From CAYSWH01 sp964434775 (GTDB lineage Bacteria > Patescibacteriota > JACMRA01), in NCBI GenBank assembly GCA_964434775.1, contig CAYSWH010000049.1:1-9410 (forward strand): 9,410 bases of DNA. The letters are read 5' to 3'. Numbering within the stretch: the stretch's first letter is position 1; every line of letters starts with the position of its first letter. The notes under the pieces are model-generated. The model saw nothing but the letters and a program-made list of their open reading frames with translations, had not been told where the DNA came from and made no database searches. The translations under genes were made by a program, and so were the position numbers. Below are positions 1 to 6,382 of this stretch, in pieces.

Positions 1-454
1 GGCTAGATTAACCGGGTGATTTGTATACTCATATGGGTCACTGCCAGTTCGCCAAGCACCCCAATTGACTCCGTCCTCACTGATTCTGGTGTAAATTTGG
101 CGATCTCCGCCTGTGTGAACTTCATATATTTTCCCCTTAACTTCTTCCATACTTACTTCAAAGTTTGTATACTCATATGGGTCACTGCCAGTTCGCCAAG
201 CACCCCAATTGACTCCGTCCTCACTGATTCTGGTGTAAATTCGATGGTTACTTCCTACATGTACTTGGTAAAGCTTACCGTTGAACTCGGCTAGATTAAC
301 CGGGTGATTTGTATACTCATATGGGTCACTGCCAGTTCGCCAAAGAGACCAGCCGGAATCAGGGCTATGGTAAACATTTTTTTGATCTGTGACTCTAGTG
401 TAAATTCTGTTATTTGTTCCAACATGAGTTTGGATGAGTTTGTCCTGACCGCCT
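1..454 (-). repeat. 144-bp tandem coding repeats (48 residues each)
   Basis: The 3' part of the metalloprotease gene is built of in-frame 144-bp units; equivalent points lie at 23, 167 and 311. Bases 20-97 and 164-241 are identical (78 bp), and 1-55 equals 289-343 (55 bp). Each unit encodes a core like IYTRISEDGVNWGAW followed by RTGSDPYEYTN. The most N-terminal unit (about 311-454) is diverged in its first half. The array continues beyond the window, so the unit number is unknown. Confidence 0.9.
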
Positions 455-2256
455 CTCAGTTGAAAAGCTTTGTTGGTAAAACCGCTATAGTCACTTACCC
501 AGGGTGTAAAAGTAGGTGGTTGTGATTTACTGCTTTGTTCAACATTGATTGAAACGGTATCTGTTTGCTTTTGATTGCCCTGTTTATCAATAATTTTAGC
601 ATTTAACAGATAGGTTCCACCCGGTAAATTTTTCAATGTGGTTTGATAGGGAGGGTATTTATCTTCTGAAAAAACTTCCTCGTTAACAATAAATTCTACT
701 TTTTCGGTATTTTGAGGGGTTGCACTATTTACTTTAAAGTACACACTTTCTGAAGAAGAGAAAGTCTGACCCTCTTGAGGCGAGCCAATACTAGATTTCT
801 CAGGCTGGGGTTCAGGCTCAGGCTCTACTATTACAGATGGGTCGCTAAGGCTTACTTGGAAGGTCTGAGTAATATCATCTTGAGACTCAACTACGATTTT
901 TACTTGATTTTCAGGAATGGTATAAGATTCTCCCGGAGTAAGTACGGCTCCGGGGCCATTGGCATCGTTGGGGTTTTCTTGATTAATAACTACACTTTTC
1001 TTGCCACCGGGGAGACTTCTATCATATTTGTGAATGATTATACCTGATTCCGGAATGCCTTGATCATACTGCTCATCCTTCCATCTAGCCTCAACGGAGT
1101 AATAAACCGTTAAATTCCCGTATTTGTCTTCGCTGATTGGAATAATGGCTCCCATCTGGTTTTCAGCCCATTGATCTTGAGACTTGGAAAGAGGGTTGAG
1201 GACTATGTTTTGGCTTTGACCAAGAGAGTAGGTAGTTATTTTGTTGTCAGGAATATGGCCGGAATAATAAAGATTGGGTAAGATCGCACCCACTGGTGGT
1301 CTCACACTGCCGTTGCTCCAGCGTCCACCACTCATTACGTCCCACTTGGAATCGTAACTTTGAGCCGGACTGCCGGAATGGTACCAGCCCAAATTATGTC
1401 CCAGCTCGTGAGAAATCATGTAGTGATAGAGCCAATCAGGTTGTAGCCACACTTTCTTAAAAGCATGTTTACCGTCATACCCTGAGGTGTATCCGGTACC
1501 GACAGTGGCCACGGCTCCAAAATCGTAGGTGTAGTTACGGTTGGGGATGGTAATAATGCCATCATATTGGCTAAAATCGACACTTTTATCAGCTAAGGCC
1601 ATACAGTCATCCATAATATCATAAGCCATGGAAATTCCTTTGGAAGAATTTTCGTTGGAATACTGATCCTTGGTTTTAGGTAATTCAAACCATTTAGCCA
1701 TGTCGTTTAGTTGTAGGTCAGTTCGTCCGTAAGAAATAGTCTTATAAAAATTATTGACCCCGGGAAAATCAGCCGACATTTTGTACTGATAGTTCTGAGT
1801 AGTCATGGATGAAGGTTCGTGAGAATCTCCGTGAAACTTACAACCTATGGTAATATATTTCAGAGTTTGAGAGCCGGAAGTACCGCTGATATTTGCCCGA
1901 TTATCTTGCCTTTCTTCGATTAAGTGAAAATCAACAATTTCCAAACTTTGGTCACTTTCTGCAGGGATAGACTCGCTTGTTTGAGCAGTAGTAATTCCGA
2001 TTTTGCTACCGGCAAGATTGCTTAATTCTGCTTGTTTGACTGCATCCAAACCGGAAACGCTTAGGTGATGGGTTTCTTTATCTTCAGTGTGCAAGATAAA
2101 AGAATTCTGCTCTTCTTCGATACTTATTTGTTCGAGGTAACCTTCCAGCTGAGTTTGGGTTTGAGCGGCTGTAGAAATAAAACTACTTAATACTAGATTA
2201 AGACATAAAAAAACGGACCCCAAAAGACCCAAAATTTTCCGGGTATGCTGAGACAT
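1..2256 (-). CDS. Secreted M11 (gametolysin)-like zinc metalloprotease with Ig-like domain and C-terminal repeats, partial
   Basis: The frame is open from an ATG (first base 2256) to the left edge: 752 residues seen, C-terminus missing. Residues 1-31 form a signal peptide: basic start (HTRK), hydrophobic core, then STAA before Q32. The metzincin zinc site is HELGHNLGWYH, with ligands H283, H287 and H293 and catalytic E284. Met308 in WDVMSGG is the likely Met-turn. The catalytic domain spans roughly residues 125-430. A Pro/Glu linker (EPEPEPQPE, about 478-486) leads to a bacterial Ig-like domain (about 490-570). After that come 48-residue repeats containing IYTRISEDGVNWGAW, which resemble beta-propeller or lectin-type repeats. 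The protein is likely exported and acts on extracellular protein or glycan-bearing targets, with the repeats as a binding module (inference). M11 fits the HELGHNxG pattern best, but M6-like metzincins are close. No Shine-Dalgarno precedes the ATG; the leader is CA-rich. Confidence 0.9.
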   Translation of the reverse strand, partial: MSQHTRKILGLLGSVFLCLNLVLSSFISTAAQTQTQLEGYLEQISIEEEQNSFILHTEDKETHHLSVSGLDAVKQAELSNLAGSKIGITTAQTSESIPAESDQSLEIVDFHLIEERQDNRANISGTSGSQTLKYITIGCKFHGDSHEPSSMTTQNYQYKMSADFPGVNNFYKTISYGRTDLQLNDMAKWFELPKTKDQYSNENSSKGISMAYDIMDDCMALADKSVDFSQYDGIITIPNRNYTYDFGAVATVGTGYTSGYDGKHAFKKVWLQPDWLYHYMISHELGHNLGWYHSGSPAQSYDSKWDVMSGGRWSNGSVRPPVGAILPNLYYSGHIPDNKITTYSLGQSQNIVLNPLSKSQDQWAENQMGAIIPISEDKYGNLTVYYSVEARWKDEQYDQGIPESGIIIHKYDRSLPGGKKSVVINQENPNDANGPGAVLTPGESYTIPENQVKIVVESQDDITQTFQVSLSDPSVIVEPEPEPQPEKSSIGSPQEGQTFSSSESVYFKVNSATPQNTEKVEFIVNEEVFSEDKYPPYQTTLKNLPGGTYLLNAKIIDKQGNQKQTDTVSINVEQSSKSQPPTFTPWVSDYSGFTNKAFQLRGGQDKLIQTHVGTNNRIYTRVTDQKNVYHSPDSGWSLWRTGSDPYEYTNHPVNLAEFNGKLYQVHVGSNHRIYTRISEDGVNWGAWRTGSDPYEYTNFEVSMEEVKGKIYEVHTGGDRQIYTRISEDGVNWGAWRTGSDPYEYTNHPVNLA

Positions 2257-2276
2257 ATTTGTGTTTGTTTGTGTTT

Positions 2277-2295
2277 GTACTTAAATTAGTACTTA
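2277..2295. promoter_or_regulatory. GTACTTA direct repeat at the metalloprotease transcription start (possible operator)
   Basis: GTACTTA occurs at 2277-2283 and again at 2289-2295, 12 bp apart. The same stretch contains an inverted pair, GTACT (2277-2281) and AGTAC (2288-2292). It sits between the predicted start of transcription and the coding start, a usual place for repressor binding. There is no direct evidence of a bound factor. Confidence 0.3.
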
Positions 2296-2301
2296 CAATT
2301 A

Positions 2302-2330
2302 ATTATATTTCCTATTTAAGAAAAATGCAA
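2302..2330 (-). promoter_or_regulatory. Sigma-70-type promoter of the metalloprotease gene
   Basis: Read on the minus strand, a perfect TATAAT (2302-2307) lies 17 bp downstream of TTGCAT (2325-2330). Transcription would begin near 2295, giving a leader of about 40 nt that is rich in A and C and has no Shine-Dalgarno. The -35 matches only its first three bases, but the -10 and the spacing are ideal. Confidence 0.65.
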
Positions 2331-2377
2331 GAACCTGTACTTTTAGAAAGGCTTGGAATATTTTTTCCGGTGCAGTC

Positions 2378-2431
2378 TTGACAAAGAGCTGATTTGTTGA
2401 CATTCTTACCCGGAGTTAACTTAGCTTAACT
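2378..2431 (+). promoter_or_regulatory. Probable tRNA-Trp promoter region
   Basis: Two perfect TTGACA hexamers (2378-2383 and 2397-2402) precede the tRNA. No convincing -10 lies at the right distance; TAACTT (2417-2422) and TTAACT (2426-2431) are weak candidates. An inverted repeat, AGTTAA (2414-2419) with TTAACT (2426-2431), covers the place where RNA polymerase would melt the DNA. Confidence 0.35.
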
Positions 2432-2435
2432 GAAT

Positions 2436-2509
2436 AGGGGTATAGTTTAGTGGTAGAACAAAGGTCTCCAAAACCTTAGGTTCGGGTTCGATTCCTGGTA
2501 CCCCTGCCA
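2436..2509 (+). tRNA. trnW: tRNA-Trp (anticodon CCA)
   Basis: The 74-nt sequence folds as a full cloverleaf. The acceptor stem is AGGGGTA (2436-2442) with TACCCCT (2499-2505), followed by discriminator G2506 and an encoded CCA (2507-2509). The anticodon stem is AAGGT/ACCTT around the loop CTCCAAA, with anticodon CCA at 2468-2470. The T-loop is TTCGATT and the D-loop contains GTGGTAG. The sequence follows the bacterial tRNA-Trp pattern, including the A1 start and G73. It reads UGG only, consistent with the use of TGG for Trp here. Confidence 0.97.
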
Positions 2510-2577
2510 AATAAATGCAAAATTGAGAATTGATTTGCTACCTGAGCACAATTTCCATCATCTTTAAAAATAAACTC

Positions 2578-2697
2578 GTCGCCCTGAACTCGTTTCAGGG
2601 TCTTTTTGTTTTGCTAATTACGGGATGCCGAAACAAGTTCGGCATGACAATGCATACTTTTTTCTCGAAACAGATTCCGAAACAAGTTCGGAATGAC
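2578..2697. repeat. Three dispersed palindromes of the CTGAA/CCGAA family
   Basis: Three related hairpin units lie at 2578-2604, 2622-2648 and 2673-2697. Each has an 8-bp or similar stem around a short loop and a GTC (or GAC in the opposite orientation) at one side. The second and third are ATGCCGAA/TTCGGCAT and ATTCCGAA/TTCGGAAT with loop ACAAG. They point opposite to the first. Closely related units occur at 7186-7245 and 9242-9303 in the arms around umuDC. Confidence 0.8.
2582..2612 (+). terminator. Rho-independent terminator downstream of tRNA-Trp
   Basis: CCCTGAA (2582-2588) pairs with TTCAGGG (2594-2600) across a 5-nt loop, followed directly by TCTTTTTGTTTT. It starts about 70 nt after the tRNA. 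The hairpin is also a member of the dispersed GTC..CTGAA palindrome family found in this window. Confidence 0.7.
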
Positions 2698-2713
2698 CGG
2701 AGAATGCCTGCTT

Positions 2714-2795
2714 GCGTAGCGGAGACCTCCCGGTCTCCATTTTGATACAACAAATCGAAATTTACGGCGTAGCGGAACCCTGCGGTTTCATTTTG
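2714..2795. repeat. Two related GCGTAGCGGA hairpin repeats
   Basis: Units at 2714-2744 and 2767-2795 both begin with GCGTAGCGGA and end with CATTTTG. The first contains a perfect 7-bp stem, GGAGACC (2721-2727) with GGTCTCC (2732-2738). The second contains GGAACC with GGTTTC and one wobble pair. The changes between copies keep the stem pairing, which suggests a second small palindromic repeat family. Confidence 0.75.
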
Positions 2796-3027
2796 GCTTA
2801 TTAAGAAAAAATTACTTTGACTGCATTTGAAAACCTTAAACTCTCTATAAATCACCGCAACCTTACTAGGCGAGGTTAAGATTATAGTCTGCCAAAATTC
2901 TTCCTTATTGATTTTTTGATATATCAAAGAAAGACATGCGTTTATTAAAGCCGAAGACTAGAATATTTGTTGGAAAAACCAACTAACTGACTTATTTTTT
3001 AACCCTCTAAATCAAATTTTGTGCGTC

Positions 3028-3747
3028 TTAATACCGGCTTTGACAGGCCCACTCACTTTTTTCCAGTAGGTGATTGACCGTTGAATCAGCCAAGATTTTC
3101 ATAGTGTCAAATATTGGAACTTCCGGGTGATCGGGAAGTAATAATTGTAAATCAGTGCAAGCCAGCAAGGCACAGTCAACCATCTTTTCCTGAAAAGTAT
3201 TTATTGTTGAGATTAGCTCCTGCCTGTCACTATTGATATGTACTCCACTTACAAGGTTGTAAATAATTTTGCCTAGTTTGGCTTGTTCCAAGGGATCGGG
3301 AGCTATGTACCCTATTTCATTTTCTGCAAAGGCCGATTCATACAGCCTGTTTTCAACTGTAGCCGTAGTGGAGATGATCCCTACTTTCTCCAATTTATTT
3401 AGATTCAAAAATTTAACTGTTTCTTCAATAATTGAGAAGACTTTGATTTCGACAGTTTCTCTAATATCTTCAATAAAAACATGTAAAGAATTACATGGTA
3501 GGACAATAAAGTCAGCTCCGGCTTTTTCCAGGCGTCTGGCTTCTGATTGTAAGAACGGTAGGCATTTTTCCAAGTTTTTGTTTTTAGATATCGCTTCTTC
3601 TTCAATTTTATAGGGCAGAGGAACATTGGAAATAATAATCGGAGGCCGGCAGGTTTTATCTAATTTTTGACAGGAAAGCACCAAGTTTAAATAAAATTCC
3701 GAGGTAGTCTCCGGGCCAAGACCTCCTATTATACCAACTGTTTTCAT
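3028..3747 (-). CDS. Aspartate/glutamate racemase-family protein
   Basis: This 239-residue protein has the full length of the Asp/Glu/hydantoin racemase superfamily. It begins with MKTVGIIGGLGPETT, the N-terminal signature of the aspartate racemase group. The two catalytic cysteines are visible: C85 in LPCNSLH (family CNTxH) and C197 in ACTDL (family GCTE). The known reaction is cofactor-independent interconversion of L- and D-aspartate or -glutamate through the two cysteines, in the cytoplasm. Both cysteines are present, but Glu after Cys-Thr is replaced by Asp, so the substrate is uncertain. The start is the only ATG ahead of the conserved IGGLGP. No Shine-Dalgarno is seen. It is divergent from the peptidase E gene. 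D-Asp or D-Glu could serve the cell wall (inference). Confidence 0.88.
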   Translation of the reverse strand: MKTVGIIGGLGPETTSEFYLNLVLSCQKLDKTCRPPIIISNVPLPYKIEEEAISKNKNLEKCLPFLQSEARRLEKAGADFIVLPCNSLHVFIEDIRETVEIKVFSIIEETVKFLNLNKLEKVGIISTTATVENRLYESAFAENEIGYIAPDPLEQAKLGKIIYNLVSGVHINSDRQELISTINTFQEKMVDCALLACTDLQLLLPDHPEVPIFDTMKILADSTVNHLLEKSEWACQSRY

Positions 3748-3778
3748 ATTTTTTTGTAATTATTTTTTTGCGGCAAAA

Positions 3779-3807
3779 ATGATAAACTATTTTCTTGATT
3801 CTTGCAA
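3779..3807 (-). promoter_or_regulatory. Promoter of the racemase gene
   Basis: On the minus strand, TTGCAA (3802-3807) is followed after exactly 17 bp by TATCAT (3779-3784). These match the sigma-70 consensus at 4 of 6 and 5 of 6 positions. The start of transcription would be near 3772, about 25 nt before the ATG. Confidence 0.6.
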
Positions 3808-3810
3808 GAA
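3799..3810. promoter_or_regulatory. Perfect 12-bp palindrome in the divergent promoter region
   Basis: TTCTTGCAAGAA is its own reverse complement and covers the -35 of the racemase promoter. It lies 38 bp before the peptidase E start, so a dimeric regulator bound here could control both genes. No regulator gene is visible nearby. Confidence 0.4.
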
Positions 3811-3847
3811 CTTTACCAAAATTAAAAACCGGAAAATAATTATTTGG

Positions 3848-4474
3848 ATGAAATTTTACCTTTCTTCCTATCGGTTTGGTAACAAAACAAAAAAGCTCAA
3901 ACAAATGATTGGGGCCGGGAATAGGGTAGCCTATATTGCCAATGCCTTGGATTTTGCGGAGGGTCAAAAATGGCAAAGAGAGTTTCTTGCTCTGGATGTC
4001 AAAGGATTTCAAGAAATGGGCATGCAGGTAGAACCTTTGGATCTACGAAATTATTTTAATTTGCAGGATTCTTTGCGAAAGGACTTGGAAAGATTTAAAG
4101 CTATTTGGGTGAGCGGCGGCAATGTTTTTGTTCTCAGATGGGCTATGAGGTTAAGCGGTTTTGAGGAGATTTTGCTTGATTTACATAAAGATAGAGAGAA
4201 ACAAATGGTTTACGGGGGATACAGTGCCGGAATTTGTGTTTTGTCTCCAAGCCTAAAAGGTCTGGAAATGGTTGATGATCCTTATAAAAAAGTCTATGCC
4301 CGGCAAGAAGGAGTAATTTGGGAAGGCTTGAATCTTTTGGATTATGCCATTGTTCCTCATTATGACTCCGATCATCCTGAATCTTCGGTGGTAGGCAAGC
4401 TGGCGGATTATTACCAAGAAAAGGGGGTGAAGCATACAAAATTGAGAGACGGGGAAGTGATTTTAATTGAGTAG
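3848..4474 (+). CDS. Peptidase E family (S51) protein, probable alpha-aspartyl dipeptidase
   Basis: The 208-residue protein matches the S51 fold closely from its first residues (MKFYLSSYRFGN), through NALDF and SGGNVFVLR, to the nucleophile elbow GGYSAG with Ser126 and the VPHYDSDHPES segment with His171. The final part, KLRDGEVILIE, is the usual ending. Peptidase E cleaves Asp-X dipeptides in the cytoplasm. This version is of the type with a long APSLRG-like loop, and its true substrate is not certain. The open frame extends upstream to 3779, but the family N-terminus begins exactly at the ATG at 3848, and the upstream residues look non-coding. No strong Shine-Dalgarno is seen. Divergent pairing with an Asp/Glu racemase-family gene suggests a shared aspartate or D-amino-acid theme (inference). 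Confidence 0.88.
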   Translation: MKFYLSSYRFGNKTKKLKQMIGAGNRVAYIANALDFAEGQKWQREFLALDVKGFQEMGMQVEPLDLRNYFNLQDSLRKDLERFKAIWVSGGNVFVLRWAMRLSGFEEILLDLHKDREKQMVYGGYSAGICVLSPSLKGLEMVDDPYKKVYARQEGVIWEGLNLLDYAIVPHYDSDHPESSVVGKLADYYQEKGVKHTKLRDGEVILIE

Positions 4475-4576
4475 TCGGAATTTTTGGTTTGCAGTGACTT
4501 TAAACTCGGTTTTGATATATTCTCGGTTGTGTTTAGTTTTGATAAAATCTACAAAAGAACTTTCTGCTTGATTAGT

Positions 4577-5458
4577 TTACACCACACCCAAAAGAGCTAC
4601 TCCGATAAAGGCGATAAGAGCCGTAATTATTTTTTTGCCTAGTAAACTAGTCTCCTTAAGCACAAAAAATTCAAAGAGGATGATTAGAAAAACCGAGGTG
4701 TTATTAATAGCGTCCACCCGGCCGACTTCGCCGCCGTAGAGATAGGAGAGATAAGTAAAAAGATTGAATAAGAAGTACCCTAAAGAGGAGATGACTATCG
4801 GGTAAAAGGATTTGAGCGGTTTACTTTTGATCGAATCGATTACTTTAAACGGCCCGGATAGGAAGGAGGCCAGGGAAGAAAAGAAGAAGCCAACCAAGAT
4901 GTAGAGTAGGGGGTTAATTTGAGTGACGATGCTTTTATCCAAAGTGTAGCTAACCCCAAAAGAAACACCTGCAATCAAAGCAAAAAAATGATTTCTTTCC
5001 AACAAGTTATTTTTCCATTGCACCAAAATTACGGCCAACATTATGAGTAAAATACCAAAAAACTTAAGAAAACCAGTACTTTCCTGAAAGAAGACAATGC
5101 CCAGTGTTGTAGATACAACTACGGAAAACATGGCCAAAATCACCGACAGGCTAATGTTTTTCACCTTTAGACTTTTGAAATAAAGTAGAACTCCGCTACT
5201 GCCGATAACGGCTACCAGCAGAAATTTTAGAAATAATTGCAGATCAAGAAGTTTGACTAATTCCGTGTGTAGACCAAGCAAGAAGATTAGCGGTAAACTC
5301 AAAAAAGACTGCACCAATAAAACCAAAACCGTGCTGGCCCTTTCGTTGAGAGGATCTTTGATTTGAAGTAAATGTTGTTGCAATAAATCGGCTCCGGAAA
5401 TTGCTATCACCGAAAACAAACTAAGAAAAAACCAGGTCACGAAAAAAATGTTAGACAT
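4577..5458 (-). CDS. EamA/DMT-superfamily membrane transporter
   Basis: From the ATG at 5458 the protein has 293 residues and about ten hydrophobic segments, near 3-23, 43-63, 76-95, 103-122, 131-148, 158-175, 182-201, 219-240, 252-267 and 275-292. Two five-helix halves end alike: FFQEST..FFGILLIMLAVILV and VLKETSLLGKKIITALIAFIGVALLG. This duplicated EamA layout with a Glu before the last helix marks drug/metabolite transporters. The substrate cannot be told; members export amino acids, sugars or other small molecules across the inner membrane. A TTG start at 5473 would add five residues, but the ATG has a GGGGA 9 nt upstream and fits better. It is convergent with the peptidase E gene, with about 100 bp between them and no clear terminator. 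Confidence 0.85.
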   Translation of the reverse strand: MSNIFFVTWFFLSLFSVIAISGADLLQQHLLQIKDPLNERASTVLVLLVQSFLSLPLIFLLGLHTELVKLLDLQLFLKFLLVAVIGSSGVLLYFKSLKVKNISLSVILAMFSVVVSTTLGIVFFQESTGFLKFFGILLIMLAVILVQWKNNLLERNHFFALIAGVSFGVSYTLDKSIVTQINPLLYILVGFFFSSLASFLSGPFKVIDSIKSKPLKSFYPIVISSLGYFLFNLFTYLSYLYGGEVGRVDAINNTSVFLIILFEFFVLKETSLLGKKIITALIAFIGVALLGVV

Positions 5459-5482
5459 AAGACTAATCCCCAATTTTTGGAG

Positions 5483-5515
5483 ACTGTCAATTGTATCAAA
5501 GAGGGTTTAGACAGT
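5483..5515. repeat. Inverted repeat ACTGTC/GACAGT between divergent genes
   Basis: ACTGTC (5483-5488) and GACAGT (5510-5515) lie 21 bp apart in the 85-bp gap between the transporter and the zincin-like gene. A minus-strand TTGACA overlaps the left arm. This could be an operator pair for both directions, but a 6-bp match of this kind can also arise by chance. Confidence 0.25.
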
Positions 5516-5536
5516 AGATAATTTGTGTGGTAGAAT
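5507..5536 (+). promoter_or_regulatory. Candidate promoter of the zincin-like gene
   Basis: TTAGAC (5507-5512) and TAGAAT (5531-5536) lie 18 bp apart. With the -10 only seven bases before the ATG at 5544, transcription would start at or very near the start codon, giving a leaderless or almost leaderless message. GAGG lies only 2 nt before the ATG, too close to act as a normal Shine-Dalgarno. Confidence 0.4.
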
Positions 5537-5543
5537 TGAGGTT

Positions 5544-6362
5544 ATGAAAGGTTTAGAGTCAAGCCAAGTAAAGAAAGCTCCAAGGCATGAGCTTAGACCC
5601 AAGGTTCTTTACGAGAGAGGTAGGGACGGAAGAAATGTTCTTTCCCCGAAGGATGAGAGAACAGCAGTCAAAGATTTAGATAAGTTTATTGCCAACCCTG
5701 AACAAGAATTAGAACTTCCCGGAAGAGAGATGAGCGTCGAGGAAAGAGAAACTGCTTGCAAAATTGAACAGGCGGTGGTTGACTACTTTATCCGGAATTA
5801 TGAAATAGACGTTTCACCTAGGCTAGGTAATTATCATTGTAGGATCCTTAGCCATGAAGAGAGTCTTGATCAGGGGGTTAGATATGGCGGAACCTGTTCA
5901 AACAATATAGTCTATCTAGTTGAAAGAAAGGGAGAAATTATTTGGCAAGTGTTTTTGCATGAACTTCTTCACGCACTTTCGTATAGTCTGAAAATAGTGG
6001 AGAAAAAAGCTGCTTCTTTAAATATAGGGGGTGTTTCAATTTCTGGTTTAGTCAACTGGAGAAATCTTTATTTATACACTAAAATAGGTCGTGTAAAGGG
6101 TAATTTTTTTGATGAGGTTGTAACTCAAGGACATACTCTGAGAATATGTGAATATTTGGAAACTCAAGGTTTATCTGTCCTGGATAAGACACCTGCTTTT
6201 TATCTTGATTCAATGGTCTTTTTTGATGAGTTAAATAAAATTGTAAATCAACATCTCAATTCTGAATATTTATCCTCTGCTATAGAAATGATTAATGCAA
6301 GAATATCTGCGATTGAGGGGGTGAGGTTGAGGAAAAAAGTGAGGCTGAAGTTGAGCTGGTAA
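5544..6362 (+). CDS. HExxH zincin-like protein, probably the 5' part of a frameshifted gene
   Basis: The reading gives 272 residues with no signal peptide or membrane segment. Residues 139-143 are HELLH (zinc ligands H139 and H143, catalytic E140), within VFLHELLHALSYS. About 50 residues later FFDEVVTQ offers E191 as a possible third ligand, the gluzincin arrangement. I do not recognise a named family; a cytoplasmic metalloprotease role is an inference. The first 70 residues are charged and probably flexible. The last 13 residues (VRLRKKVRLKLSW) look unlike the rest. The overlapping frame there (GGEVEEKSEAEVELVTLKK) looks much more like protein and runs into the next frame, so the stop at 6362 is probably the result of a one-base loss in the G run at 6317-6321. 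The ATG at 5544 is preferred over TTG at 5523. Confidence 0.7.
   Translation: MKGLESSQVKKAPRHELRPKVLYERGRDGRNVLSPKDERTAVKDLDKFIANPEQELELPGREMSVEERETACKIEQAVVDYFIRNYEIDVSPRLGNYHCRILSHEESLDQGVRYGGTCSNNIVYLVERKGEIIWQVFLHELLHALSYSLKIVEKKAASLNIGGVSISGLVNWRNLYLYTKIGRVKGNFFDEVVTQGHTLRICEYLETQGLSVLDKTPAFYLDSMVFFDELNKIVNQHLNSEYLSSAIEMINARISAIEGVRLRKKVRLKLSW
6315..6323 (+). other. Probable frameshift site (GAGGGGGTG)
   Basis: Frame 1 reads GAG GGG GTG. The downstream frame is open from 6317, just after a TGA at 6314-6316, and reads GGG GGT GAG. One more G, or a -1 slip on GGG, joins them into a protein of about 498 residues. The overlap of both open frames is 6317-6362. An A6 tract at 6333-6338 is a second possible site, but the change in protein character fits the G run better. 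Confidence 0.5.
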
Positions 6363-6382
6363 CTTTAAAAAAAAGACTGAAG

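Larger units (their letters stand above)
2510..3027. other. Intergenic region of 518 bp without a credible gene
   Basis: The region holds the tRNA terminator and the two palindrome families up to 2795. From about 2796 to 3027 I see no gene and no clear regulatory site. A minus-strand frame across 2595-2927 runs straight through the palindromes and looks spurious. A short hairpin, GTTGG/CCAAC (2969-2983), has no adjoining T run in either direction. Confidence 0.7.

Noticed and set aside
16..1047. Open frames on the plus strand at 16-294, 304-525 and 775-1047
   Set aside because: They are shadows of the minus-strand metalloprotease. The first only seems repetitive because the coding repeats of that gene lie opposite it.
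2530..2927. Small frames across the palindrome cluster, plus strand 2530-2745 and minus strand 2595-2927
   Set aside because: Both read through terminator and repeat hairpins, giving peptides such as MPNLFRHPV that are translations of the repeats. No start signal or family resemblance.
2969..2983. Hairpin GTTGG-AAAAA-CCAAC as terminator of the racemase gene
   Set aside because: The stem is only five pairs and no T run follows it on the minus strand; on the plus strand the T run is about ten bases too far away.
3779..3847. Longer start of the peptidase E gene at 3779
   Set aside because: The added 23 residues are Lys/Ile-rich and overlap the racemase promoter; the S51 N-terminus begins at 3848.
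6314..6316. TGA recoding (glycine code) joining upstream and downstream frames
   Set aside because: TGA here lies out of frame with the gene that precedes it. No other gene in the window needs TGA to be read through.
6333..6338. A6 tract as a programmed -1 frameshift site
   Set aside because: The preceding base is G, so the slippery heptamer is imperfect, and the change in protein character begins earlier, at the G run.
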